Shown: positions 35,479 through 50,335 of the stretch, piece after piece
Layout of the letters: every line of letters begins with the position of its first letter
Numbering within the stretch: position 1 is the stretch's first letter
DNA from: Riptortus pedestris
Lineage: Eukaryota; Arthropoda; Insecta; Hemiptera; Alydidae
Direction: 5' to 3'
Length of the DNA: 64,000 nucleotides
Assembly (NCBI GenBank): GCA_019009955.1
Contig: CM032231.1
Coordinates: 85,764,001 to 85,828,000, forward strand
The notes under the pieces: model-generated
The model's database searches: none
Seen by the model: the letters and a program-made list of their open reading frames with translations, nothing else
What the model was told of the DNA's origin: nothing
Program-made: the position numbers and the translations under genes

Positions 35479-35602
35479 CAGTTTTGAACGCACCTCATTT
35501 TCGTCATCTCCTAGGTAGGACCGATGGACATTTGAAGAAAACTTCGAAAAACTCGTCATGAGTACGACCTCAATAGCAGATTTTCCTTAAGGGAAATCTG
35601 CT
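34983..35602 (+). repeat. Family A repeat, full copy with (TA)n
   Basis: One of three full-length copies (others 51024-52850 and 62294-62926). Order: aaaagtccatcactcatggg; acagttacggaaacggccga; atctcggttaatattcaaga; a pyrimidine-rich tttcccccctcttaatcccc; actggttcgatttcagccgt; aacagacaaatatatat leading to (TA)n 35416-35478; ttgaacgcacctcattttcg; and a 3' stem-loop gattttccttaagggaaatc. The 5' part contains a segment complementary to the 3' stem (agcagattt in other copies). No coding capacity and no clear target duplication, so class is unassigned. Confidence 0.8.
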
Positions 35603-36928
<1,326 letters not shown>

Positions 36929-37207
36929 ATTGTATCATCTTAAATAAGTGTACAGAATAACACAAATAAAGTATACGTATAAGTGCTTACAACAACATAA
37001 ATAAAGTAAATATGTATGAAATGTATTAAATTCTATTATTTGGCGAAACGAATAATTTGCGAATAAATATTAGGAATAGGATGAAAAACTATATTCGAAA
37101 TTTAAAAAAAAATAGAAAAACGTAAAGTACAAAACAAATACAATAACAACGCTGTGTGGGCTAAGACATTACTGTAATACGTTCAAAACAGGAGAAATAT
37201 TTATAAT

Positions 37208-38800
37208 TATTTATTTGAGATGCCGCTACAATGGCGATTCATCTTTTGGCATGTTTGAATATAATTTTACAAAATTAAATTAATATTAAAAATTTTAGAA
37301 AGCTAAATGTTACAGATGTACAAAATAAATAGAACCATGCCGCTACAATGGCGATTCTTAACATGCTTAAATATAATTTCACCAAATTAAATAAATATTA
37401 AAATTTTTACACAGCTGACATTTACAAATGTATAAAATAAATAGAATGGACAAAACTAAATACAAATTGTTACTATATTTACAACATGAGGAAAAAAACA
37501 ATATAAAAATAAAACAAACAAAAGAAAACTAAAAGAAAAACTATAAATAGTTAAACTGGAAGGAGGCAAAACTTATATTCCACAGTGCTTGCTATATATA
37601 ACTTTTATAATTGTAGATAATAGCTTTTATATTTTATCAATTAATCCATTATTTCTTAAATACTTAAAAACATCATCTATAAAAAAGCTACTGTAGGCCA
37701 GTAGTTCGCGTACATTTGTGGGCCATGGGTACGTTTTCACTTGTGTGCAGTCAGTTAGTGTGTGTTTTACAGTCAGCGTTCTGTTGCAGTAGCGACATAT
37801 AGGTTCATCTTCCCTGCTCATTAGATATGAATGTGTTAGTCTAGTGTGTCCTGTGCGTAGGCGTGTAAGTACAATTTCTTCTCTTCTAGAGTGTCTATTA
37901 CTTGAAGTCCAGTTAAGCGTGTTTGATTTGATTTCTCTAAGTTTACTGTCTGTGTTATACCATAAATTATTCCAGTCATTAATTACGAGTTTTCTTATTT
38001 GAGTGAAAGCGTCTTGGTGAGGTATGTCCAAAAAATCTATTTGTTCAAGTTGAGTTGATTGTTTGGCTGCTTTGTCTACTATATCACTTTGAGGTATGCC
38101 CACATGGACGGGTAACCATTAAATAGTAATGTGTTTTTTTTTAGTCTATGAATATTGTTAAAAATTTCAATAACAACGGGATTGGTGGAGTATATGCCTT
38201 CAAGTGACTTTATTGAACCTCATGAGTCTGTACAAATGACTATGTCTCTTTTAGTAGTTGTGATGTTCGTTAGTCCTAAGAGTATAGCCTGTAATTCTGC
38301 CGTGTATATTGTATTGTAGTCATGTAGTTTTTTGTGCACAGTATTGTCTCCTACCACTGCAGCAATCCCAGTCCCATAGTATGTTTTGGATGCGTCTGTG
38401 AATATAAAATATGACTCTCTCCGGTCTAATGTGTACCCTTGGAATTATTTTTTATATATGGTAGTCGAAATGGGGTCTTTTTTAGAGTATTTAGAAAGGG
38501 AAATACTTATAGTTTATTACTGAGTGTCCAAGGGGGAAAGTCATTATGTCTGTAGTTTGAAATATGAATTTCAGGTATGTCAGTAAATGTTTCTTTGTAT
38601 CTGATTAATAGGGGTTTCTGTATTATAGGATTTCTTTGGTATGTCTCAAAAAGAGGGTTATTTATGTAATTAAGACATGGGCTATTCGATGAAATACTTT
38701 TTAGGACATATTTAGAAATTAGAAGTTGTCTTCTATAAAACAGGTGAAATAGAAAAGGCAGTGACAATCTTTGGAATGCAAGCTGTTTTCACTGGATGAA
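37208..38800 (-). mobile_element. 5'-truncated non-LTR retrotransposon, copy 1
   Basis: A minus-strand LINE tail. From 5' to 3' on that strand: the end of the reverse transcriptase/thumb region (38767-38507), an RNase H domain (about 38440-38090), a C-terminal zinc-knuckle region (to 37630), and a ~420-bp AT-rich 3' UTR ending in (AAAT)-like repeats near 37208. The 3' UTR contains an internal duplication: gccgctacaatggcgattc occurs at about 37224 and 37339, once only in copy 2. RNase H plus the TRLRTGHTRLTHSYL motif points to the Jockey/I/LOA-type LINEs; the exact clade is not resolved. The 5' truncation point abuts the 74-bp satellite. Confidence 0.85.
37627..38767 (-). pseudogene. LINE ORF2 C-terminal remnant (RT tail, RNase H, zinc knuckle)
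   Basis: On the minus strand, 38767-38507 encodes FYRRQLLISKYVL and a long post-RT region. About 38440 onward encodes the RNase H domain, with YFIFTDASKTYYGTGIAAVV, TAELQAILLGL and ICTDS, showing the acidic residues expected at the active site. The DS is followed by TGA (38220-38222). A run of nine A (38134-38142) causes a frame shift, and a TAA lies at 38119-38121 just before WLPVHVGIP, the conserved H/D-containing RNase H end. The frame 38103-37627 then continues through TRLRTGHTRLTHSYLMSRED and a CRYC...H...C knuckle to a stop. The element is dead: at least two stops and two frame changes. Confidence 0.85.
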
Positions 38801-39599
38801 GGACTCTACGAATACAGAGGCTTCATTACATATTTAGTCATTATCTAATTTGTGATTTAATGAAATAAAAAATATTCCTAACCTAAGAATATTAAGGCTT
38901 CATCACATAGTTAGTCATTATCTAATTAGATATTTAAAGAAGTAACTAATATTCCTAACCTACGAACAGTGAAACTTCATTCCTTAGTCAGTATCTAAGT
39001 TGAGATTCCATAGCGTCAAAAATTATTCCTAATCTAAAAATATTAAGACGTCATTGCTTAGTTAGTTTTTATTTAATTTGAGATTTAAAGAAATAACAAA
39101 TATTACTAACCAACGAATAATGAATCTTCATTTTATAGTCATTATCAAAATTGAGATTTAAATTACTTAATAAATATTCCTAACCTACGAATAGCGACAC
39201 TTCATTGCTTACTCATTATCAAAATTGAGATTTAAATTACTTAATAAATATTCCTAACCTACGAATAGCGACACTTCATTGCTTACTCATTATAAAATTT
39301 GAGATTTAAATTACTTAATAAATATTCCTAACCTACGAATAGCGACACTTCATTGCTTACTCATTATAAAATTTGAGATTTAAATTACTTAATAAATATT
39401 CCTAACCTACGAATAGCGACACTTCATTGCTTACTCATTATCAAAATTGAGATTTAAATTACTTAATAAATATTCCTAACCTACGAATAGCGACACTTCA
39501 TTGCTTACTCATTATCAAAATTGAGATTTAAATTACTTAATAAATATTCCTAACCTACGAATAGCGACACTTCATTGCTTACTCATTATAAAATTTGAG

Positions 39600-42500
39600 A
39601 TTTAAATTACATAATAAATATTCCTAACCTACGAATAGCGAAACTACATTACTTACTCATTATAAAATTTGAGATTTAAATTACTTAAAAAATATTCCTA
39701 ACCTACGAATAGCAAGACTTCATTACTTACTCATTATAAAATTTGAGATTTAAATTACTTAATAAATATTCCTAACCTACGAATAGCAAAACTTCATTAC
39801 TTACTCATTATAAAATTTGATATTTAAATTACATAATAAATATTCCTAACCTACGAATAGCGAAACTACATTACTTACTCATTATAAAATTTGAGATTTA
39901 AATTACTTAATAAATATTCCTAACCTACGAATAGCGAGACTTCATTACTTACTCATTATAAAATTTGAGATTTAAATTACAAAATAAATATTCCTAACCT
40001 ACGAATAGCGAGACTTCATTACTTAATCATTATATAATTTGAGATTTAAATTACTTAATAAATATTCCTAACCTACGAATAGCGACACTTCATTGCTTAC
40101 TCATTATCAAAATTGAGATTTAAATTACTTAATAAATATTCATATCCTACGAATAGCGAGACTTCATTACTTACTCATTATAAAATTTGAGATTTAAATT
40201 ACTTAATAAATATTCCTAACCTACGAATAGCGAGACTTCATTACTTACTCATTATAAAATTTGAGATTTAAATTACTTAATAAATATTCCTAACCTACGA
40301 ATAGCGACACTTCATTGCTTACTCATTATCAAATTTGATATTTAAATTACTTAATAAATATTCCTAACATAAGACTAGCGACACTTCATTTCTTACTCAT
40401 TATAAAAATTGATATTTAAATTACTTAATAAATATTCCTAACCTACGAATAGCGACACTTCATTGCTTACTCATTATAAAATTTGAGATTTAAATTACTT
40501 AATAAATATTCCTAACCTACGAATAGCGACACTTCATTGCTTACTCATTATAAAATTTGAGATTTAAATTACTTAATAAATATTCCTAACCTACGAATAG
40601 CGACACTTCATTTCTTACTCATTATCAAAATTTGAGATTTAAATTACTTAATAAATATTCCTAACCTACGAATAGCGACACTTCATTGCTTACTCATTAT
40701 CAAAATTGAGATTTAAATTACTTAATAAATATTCCTAACCTACGAATAGCGACACTTCATTGCTTACTCATTATCAAAATTGAGATTTAAATTACTTAAT
40801 AAATATTCCTAACCTACGAATAGCGACACTTCATTGCTTACTCATTATAAAATTTGAGATTTAAATTACATAATAAATATTCCTAACCTACGAATAGCGA
40901 AACTACATTACTTACTCATTATAAAATTTGAGATTTAAATTACTTAAAAAATATTCCTAACCTACGAATAGCAAGACTTCATTACTTACTCATTATAAAA
41001 TTTGAGATTTAAATTACTTAATAAATATTCCTAACCTACGAATAGCAAAACTTCATTACTTACTCATTATAAAATTTGATATTTAAATTACATAATAAAT
41101 ATTCCTAACCTACGAATAGCGAAACTACATTACTTACTCATTATAAAATTTGAGATTTAAATTACTTAATAAATATTCCTAACCTACGAATAGCGAGACT
41201 TCATTACTTACTCATTATAAAATTTGAGATTTAAATTACATAATAAATATTCCTAACCTACGAATAGCGAGACTTCATTACTTACTCATTATAAAATTTG
41301 AGATTTAAATTACTTAATAAATATTCCAAACCTACGAATAGCGACACTTCATTGCTTACTCATTATCAAAATTGAGATTTAAATTACTTAATAAATATTC
41401 CTAACCTACGAATAGCGACACTTCATTGCTTACTCATTATCAAAATTGAGATTTAAATTACTTAATAAATATTCCTAACCTACGAATAGCGACACTTCAT
41501 TGCTTACTCATTATATAAAATTTGAGATTTAAATTACTTAATAAATATTCCTAACCTACGAATAGCGACACTTCATTGCTTACTCATTATAAAATTTGAG
41601 ATTTAAATTACTTAAAAAATATTCCTAACCTACGAATAGCAAGACTTCATTACTTACTCATTATAAAATTTGAGATTTAAATTACTTAATAAATATTCCT
41701 AACCTACGAATAGCAAAACTTCATTACTTACTCATTATAAAATTTGATATTTAAATTACATAATAAATATTCCTAACCTACGAATAGCGAAACTACATTA
41801 CTTACTCATTATAAAATTTGAGATTTAAATTACTTAATAAATATTCCTAACCTACGAATAGCGAGACTTCATTACTTACTCATTATAAAATTTGAGATTT
41901 AAATTACATAATAAATATTCCTAACCTACGAATAGCGAGACTTCATTACTTACTCATTATAAAATTTGAGATTTAAATTACTTAATAAATATTCCAAACC
42001 TACGAATAGCGACACTTCATTGCTTACTCATTATCAAAATTGAGATTTAAATTACTTAATTTCCTAACCTACGAATAGCGAGACTTCATTACTTACTCAT
42101 TATAAAATTTGAGATTTAAATTACATAATAAATATTCCTAACCTACGAATAGCGAAACTCCATTACTTACTCATTATAAAATTTGAGATTTAAATTACTT
42201 AATAAATATTCCTAACCTACGAATAGCGACACTTCATTGCTTACTCATTATCAAATTTGAGATTTAAATTACTTAATAAATATTCCTAACCTACGAATAG
42301 CGACACTTCATTGCTTACTCATTATAAAATTTGAGATTTAAATTACATAATAAATATTCCTAACCTACGAATAGCGACACTTCATTGCTTACTCATTATA
42401 AAATTTGAGATTTAAATTACTTAATAAATATTCCTAACCTACGAATAGCGACACTTCATTGCTTACTCATTATAAAATTTGAGATTTAAATTACTTAATA

Positions 42501-45500
42501 AATATTCCTAACCTACGAATAGCGACACTTCATTGCTTACTCATTATCAAAATTGAGATTTAAATTACTTAATAAATATTCCTAACCTACGAATAGCGAC
42601 ACTTCATTGCGTACTCATTATCAAATTTGAGATTTAAAATACTTAATAAATATTCCTAACCTACGAATAGCGACACTTCATTGCTTACTCATTATAAAAT
42701 TTGAGATTTAAATTACATAATAAATATTCCTAACCTACGAATAGCGAAACTACATTACTTACTCATTATAAAATTTGAGATTTAAATTACTTAAAAAATA
42801 TTCCTAACCTACGAATAGCAAGACTTCATTACTTACTCATTATAAAATTTGAGATTTAAATTACTTAATAAATATTCCTAACCTACGAATAGCAAAACTT
42901 CATTACTTACTCATTATAAAATTTGATATTTAAATTACATAATAAATATTCCTAACCTACGAATAGCGAAACTACATTACTTACTCATTATAAAATTTGA
43001 GATTTAAATTACTTAATAAATATTCCTAACCTACGAATAGCGAGACTTCATTACTTACTCATTATAAAATTTGAGATTTAAATTACATAATAAATATTCC
43101 TAACCTACGAATAGCGAGACTTCATTACTTACTCATTATAAAATTTGAGATTTAAATTACTTAATAAATATTCCAAACCTACGAATAGCGACACTTCATT
43201 GCTTACTCATTATCAAAATTGAGATTTAAATTACTTAATAAATATTCCTAACCTACGAATAGCGACACTTCATTGCTTACTCATTATCAAAATTGAGATT
43301 TAAATTACTTAATAAATATTCCTAACCTACGAATAGCGACACTTCATTGCTTACTCATTATAAAATTTGAGATTTAAATTACTTAATAAATATTCCTAAC
43401 CTACGAATAGCGACACTTCATTGCTTACTCATTATAAAAATTGAGATTTAAATTACTTAATAAATATTCCTAACCTACGAATAGCGACACTTCATTGCTT
43501 ACTCATTATCAAAATTGAGATTTAAATTACTTAATAAATATTCCTAACCTACGAATAGCGACACTTCATTGCTTACTCATTATCAAAATTGAGATTTAAA
43601 TTACTTAATAAATATTCCTAACCTACGAATAGCGACACTTCATTGCTTACTCATTATAAAATTTGAGATTTAAATTACATAATAAATATTCCTAACCTAC
43701 GAATAGCGAAACTACATTACTTACTCATTATAAAATTTGAGATTTAAATTACTTAATAAATATTCCTAACCTACGAATAGCGAGACTTCATTACTTACTC
43801 ATTATAAAATTTGAGATTTAAATTACATAATAAATATTCCTAACCTACGAATAGCGAGACTTCATTACTTACTCATTATAAAATTTGAGATTTAAATTAC
43901 TTAATAAATATTCCAAACCTACGAATAGCGACACTTCATTGCTTACTCATTATCAAAATTGAGATTTAAATTACTTAATAAATATTCCTAACCTACGAAT
44001 AGCGAGACTTCATTACTTACTCATTATAAAATTTGAGATTTAAATTACATAATAAATATTCCTAACCTACGAATAGCGAAACTCCATTACTTACTCATTA
44101 TAAAATTTGAGATTTAAATTACTTAATAAATATTCCTAACCTACGAATAGCGACACTTCATTGCTTACTCATTATCAAAATTGAGATTTAAATTACTTAA
44201 TAAATATTCCTAACCTACGAATAGCGACACTTCATTGCTTACTCATTATAAAATTTGAGATTTAAATTACATAATAAATATTCCTAACCTACGAATAGCG
44301 ACACTTCATTGCTTACTCATTATAAAATTTGAGATTTAAATTACTTAATAAATATTCCTAACCTACGAATAGCGACACTTCATTGCTTACTCATTATAAA
44401 ATTTGAGATTTAAATTACTTAATAAATATTCCTAACCTACGAATAGCGACACTTCATTGCTTACTCATTATCAAAATTGAGATTTAAATTACTTAATAAA
44501 TATTCCTAACCTACGAATAGCGACACTTCATTGCTTACTCATTATCAAAATTGAGATTTAAATTACTTAATAAATATTCCTAACCTACGAATAGCGACAC
44601 TTCATTGCTTACTCATTATAAAATTTGAGATTTAAATTACATAATAAATATTCCTAACCTACGAATAGCGAAACTACATTACTTACTCATTATAAAATTT
44701 GAGATTTAAATTACTTAAAAAATATTCCTAACCTACGAATAGCAAGACTTCATTACTTACTCATTATAAAATTTGAGATTTAAATTACTTAATAAATATT
44801 CCTAACCTACGAATAGCTAAACTACATTACTTACTCATTATAAAATTTGAGATTTAAATTACTTAATAAATATTCCTAACCTACGAATAGCGAGACTTCA
44901 TTACTTACTCATTATAAAATTTGAGATTTAAATTACATAATAAATATTCCTAACCTACGAATAGCGAGACTTCATTACTTACTCATTATAAAATTTGAGA
45001 TTTAAATTACTTAATAAATATTCCAAACCTACGAATAGCGACACTTCATTGCTTACTCATTATCAAAATTGAGATTTAAATTACTTAATAAATATTCCTA
45101 ACCTACGAATAGCGAGACTTCATTACTTACTCATTATAAAATTTGAGATTTAAATTACATAATAAATATTCCTAACCTACGAATAGCGAAACTCCATTAC
45201 TTACTCATTATAAAATTTGAGATTTAAATTACTTAATAAATATTCCTAACCTACGAATAGCGACACTTCATTGCTTACTCATTATCAAAATTGAGATTTA
45301 AATTACTTAATAAATATTCCTAACCTACGAATAGCGACACTTCATTGCTTACTCATTATAAAATTTGAGATTTAAATTACATAATAAATATTCCTAACCT
45401 ACGAATAGCGAAACTACATTACTTACTCATTATAAAATTTGAGATTTAAATTACTTAAAAAATATTCCTAACCTACGAATAGCAAGACTTCATTACTTAC

Positions 45501-47600
45501 TCATTATAAAATTTGAGATTTAAATTACTTAATAAATATTCCTAACCTACGAATAGCAAAACTTCATTACTTACTCATTATAAAATTTGATATTTAAATT
45601 ACATAATAAATATTCCTAACCTACGAATAGCGAAACTACATTACTTACTCATTATAAAATTTGATATTTAAATTACTTAATAAATATTCCTAACCTACGA
45701 ATAGCGAGACTTCATTACTTACTCATTATAAAATTTGAGATTTAAATTACATAATAAATATTCCTAACCTACGAATAGCGAGACTTCATTACTTACTCAT
45801 TATAAAATTTGAGATTTAAATTACTTAATAAATATTCCAAACCTACGAATAGCGACACTTCATTGCTTACTCATTATCAAAATTGAGATTTAAATTACTT
45901 AATAAATATTCCTAACCTACGAATAGCGACACTTCATTGCTTACTCATTATAAAATTTGAGATTTAAATTACATAATAAATATTCCTAACCTACGAATAG
46001 CGACACTTCATTGCTTACTCATTATCAAAATTGAGATTTAAATTACTTAATAAATATTCCTAACCTACGAATAGCGAAACTACATTACTTACTCATTATA
46101 AAATTTGAGATTTAAATTACTTAAAAAATATTCCTAACCTACGAATAGCAAGACTTCATTACTTACTCATTATAAAATTTGAGATTTAAATTACTTAATA
46201 AATATTCCTAACCTACGAATAGCGAAACTTCATTACTTACTCATTATAAAATTTGATATTTAAATTACATAATAAATATTCCTAACCTACGAATAGCGAA
46301 ACTACATTACTTACTCATTATAAAATTTGAGATTTAAATTACTTAATAAATATTCCTAACCTACGAATAGCGAGACTTCATTACTTACTCATTATAAAAT
46401 TTGAGATTTAAATTACATAATAAATATTCCTAACCTACGAATAGCGAAACTGCATTACTTACTCATTATAAAATTTGAGATTTAAGTTACTTAATAAATA
46501 TTCCTAACCTACGAATAGCGAGACTTCATTACTTACTCATTATAAAATTTGAGATTTAAATTACATAATAAATATTCCTAACCTACGAATAGCGAAACTA
46601 CATTACTTACTCATTATAAAATTTGAGATTTAAATTACATAATAAATATTCCTAACCTACGAATAGCGAAACTTCATTACTTACTCATTATAAAATTTGA
46701 GATTTAAATTACTTAATAAATATTCCTAACCTACGAATAGCGAAACTTCATTACTTAGTCATTATAAAATTTGATATTTAAATTACATAATAAATATTCC
46801 TAACCTACGAATAGCGAAACTACATTACTTACTCATTATAAAATTTGAGATTTTAAATTACTTAATAAATATTCCTAACCTACGAATAGCGAGACTTCAT
46901 TACTTACTCATTATAAAATTTGAGATTTAAATTACATAATAAATATTCCTAACCTACGAATAGCGAAACTACATTACTTACTCATTATAAAATTTGAGAT
47001 TTAAATTACTTAAAAAATATTCCTAACCTACGAATAGCAAGACTTCATTACTTACTCATTATAAAATTTGAGATTTAAATTACTTAATAAATATTCCTAA
47101 CCTACGAATAGCGAAACTTCATTACTTACTCATTATAAAATTTGATATTTAAATTACATAATAAATATTCCTAACCTACGAATAGCGAAACTACATTACT
47201 TACTCATTATAAAATTTGAGATTTAAATTACTTAATAAATATTCCTAACCTACGAATAGCGAGACTTCATTACTTACTCATTATAAAATTTGAGATTTAA
47301 ATTACATAATAAATATTCCTAACCTACGAATAGCGAAACTGCATTACTTACTCATTATAAAATTTGAGATTTAAATTACTTGATAAATATTCCTAACCTA
47401 CGAATAGCGAGACTTCATTACTTACTCATTATAAAATTTGAGATTTAAATTACATAATAAATATTCCTAACCTACGAATAGCGAAACTACATTACTTACT
47501 CATTATAAAATTTGAGATTTAAATTACTTAAAAAATATTCCTAACCTACGAATAGCGAGACTTCATTACTTACTCATTATAAAATTTGAGATTTAAATTA
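39600..47600 (+). repeat. Satellite zone with duplicated multi-monomer blocks
   Basis: The distinctive monomer gcaagact, preceded by ttacttaaaaaatatt, recurs at 39712, 40971, 41639, 42818, 44742, 45482, 46148 and 47037. The spacings are about 17, 9, 16, 26, 10, 9 and 12 monomers. Each is usually followed by the same ordered series of variants, including attccaaacc at 41325, 41990, 43172, 43912, 45025 and 45836. This indicates repeated copying of blocks of about 6-10 monomers rather than a fixed higher-order period. Confidence 0.85.
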
Positions 47601-49850
47601 CTTAATAAATATTCCTAACCTACGAATAGCGACACTTCATTACTTACTCATTATAAAATTTGAGATTTAAATTACTTAAAAAATATTCCTAACCTACGAA
47701 TAGCGAGACTTCATTACTTACTCATTATAAAATTTGAGATTTAAATTACTTAATAAATATTCCTAACCTACGAATAGCGAGACTTCATTACTTACTCATT
47801 ATAAAATTTGAGATTTAAATTACTTAATAAATATTCCTAACCTACGAATAGCGAGACTTCATTACTTACTCATTATAAAATTTGAGATTTAAATTACTTA
47901 ATAAATATTCCTAACCTACGAATAGCGAAACTTCATTACTTACTCATTATAAAATTTGAGATTTAAATTACTTAATAAATATTCCTAACCTACGAATAGC
48001 GAGACTTCATTACTTACTCATTATAAAATTTGAGATTTAAATTACTTAATAAATATTCCTAACCTACGAATAGCGAGACTTCATTACTTACTCATTATAA
48101 AATTTGAGATTTAAATTACTTAATAAATATTCCTAACCTACGAATAGCGAGACTTCATTACTTACTCATTATAAAATTTGAGATTTAAATTACTTAATAA
48201 ATATTCCTAACCTACGAATAGCGAGACTTCATTACTTACTCATTATAAAATTTGAGATTTAAATTACTTAATAAATATTCCTAACCTACGAATAGCGAGA
48301 CTTCATTACTTACTCATTATAAAATTTGAGATTTAAATTACTTAATAAATATTCCTAACCTACGAATAGCGAAACTTCATTACTTACTCATTATAAAATT
48401 TGAGATTTAAATTACTTAATAAATATTCCTAACCTACGAATAGCGAGACTTCATTACTTACTCATTATAAAATTTGAGATTTAAATTACTTAATAAATAT
48501 TCCTAACCTACGAATAGCGAGACTTCATTACTTACTCATTATAAAATTTGAGATTTAAATTACTTAATAAATATTCCTAACCTACGAATAGCGAGACTTC
48601 ATTACTTACTCATTATAAAATTTGAGATTTAAATTACTTAATAAATATTCCTAACCTACGAATAGCGAGACTTCATTACTTACTCATTATAAAATTTGAG
48701 ATTTAAATTACTTAATAAATATTCCTAACCTACGAATAGCGAGACTTCATTACTTACTCATTATAAAATTTGAGATTTAAATTACTTAATAAATATTCCT
48801 AACCTACGAATAGCGAGACTTCATTACTTACTCATTATAAAATTTGAGATTTAAATTACTTAATAAATATTCCTAACCTACGAATAGCGAGACTTCATTA
48901 CTTACTCATTATAAAATTTGAGATTTAAATTACTTAATAAATATTCCTAACCTACGAATAGCGAGACTTCATTACTTACTCATTATAAAATTTGAGATTT
49001 AAATTACTTAATAAATATTCCTAACCTACGAATAGCGAGACTTCATTACTTACTCATTATAAAATTTGAGATTTAAATTACTTAATAAATATTCCTAACC
49101 TACGAATAGCGAAACTTCATTACTTACTCATTATAAAATTTGAGATTTAAATTACTTCATAAATATTCCTAACCTACGAATAGCGAGACTTCATTACTTA
49201 TTCATTATAAAATTTGAGATTTAAATTACATAATAAATAGTCCTAACCTACGAATAGCGAAACTTTATTACTTACTCATTATAAAATTTGAGATTTAAAT
49301 TACTTAATAAATATTCCTAACCTACGAATAGCGAGACTTCATTACTTACTCATTATAAAATTTGAGATTTAAATTACTTAATAAATATTCCTAACCTACG
49401 AATAGCGAGACTTCATTACTTACTCATTATAAAATTTGAGATTTAAATTACTTAATAAATATTCCTAACCTACGAATAGCGAGACTTCATTACTTACTCA
49501 TTATAAAATTTGAGATTTAAATTACTTAATAAATATTCCTAACCTACGAATAGCGAGACTTCATTACTTACTCATTATAAAATTTGAGATTTAAATTACT
49601 TAATAAATATTCCTAACCTACGAATAGCGAGACTTCATTACTTACTCATTATAAAATTTGAGATTTAAATTACTTAATAAATATTCCTAACCTACGAATA
49701 GCGAGACTTCATTACTTACTCATTATAAAATTTGAGATTTAAATTACTTAATAAATATTCCTAACCTACGAATAGCGAGACTTCATTACTTACTCATTAT
49801 AAAATTTGAGATTTAAATTACTTCATAAATATTCCTAACCTACGAATAGT
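47600..49850 (+). repeat. Homogenised satellite zone
   Basis: About 30 consecutive monomers are almost identical (gcgagact, tataaaatttgag, ttacttaataaat), with only occasional gcgaaact or ttacttcata variants. This is the most uniform part of the array and lies close to its right edge. Confidence 0.9.
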
Positions 49851-50335
49851 GAAACTTCATTATTTAGTTAGTTTCTAATTTGATATTTAAAATAAATAAA
49901 AAATATTCTTAACCTACGAATAGCGAGACTTCATTACTTATTCATTATAAAATTTGAGATTTAAATTACATAATAAATAGTCCTAACCTACGAATAGCGA
50001 AACTTTATTACTTACTCATTATAAAATCTGAGATTTAAAATAAATAAAACATATTCTTAACCTACGAATAGCAAGACTTCATTACTTAGGCAGTCTTTAT
50101 CTAATTAGAGACTTAAAGAAATAAAAAATATTCCTAACCTACGAATAGAGTGGCTTCATTACTTAGTCATTACCTAGTTTGAGATTAAAAGAAATGCTGA
50201 ATATGCTTTTCCTAACCCACGAATGGTGAAACTTCATTACTTTGTCATTATCTAACCAAAAAATATTAAAACTTCATTGTTTAGTTAGTCATTTCTTAAC
50301 TTGTGATTTAAATAAATGAAAAGTATTCCCGAATG

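Larger units (their letters stand above)
38803..50335 (+). repeat. 74-bp satellite array, ~155 monomers
   Basis: Head-to-tail monomers of 74 bp: tcattacttactcattataa, aatttgagatttaaattact, taataaatattcctaaccta, cgaatagcgagact. The period is exact over long stretches (e.g. gagact at 48001 and 48075). Variants occur at the gcgacact/gcgagact/gcaagact/gcaaaact/gcgaaact position, cttactca/gcttactca, tataaaattt/tatcaaaatt and ttactt/ttacat. Monomers at both edges (38803-39180 and 49850-50335) are the most diverged. One monomer near 42055 lacks about 7-10 bp. It is not CRISPR: units are contiguous with no unique spacers. No frame is coding. Confidence 0.98.

Noticed and set aside
38803..50335. CRISPR-like regularly spaced repeats
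   Set aside because: Monomers are contiguous with no unique spacers, the context is eukaryotic, and variants follow satellite evolution. The same reasoning applies to the 35-bp and 70-bp arrays.
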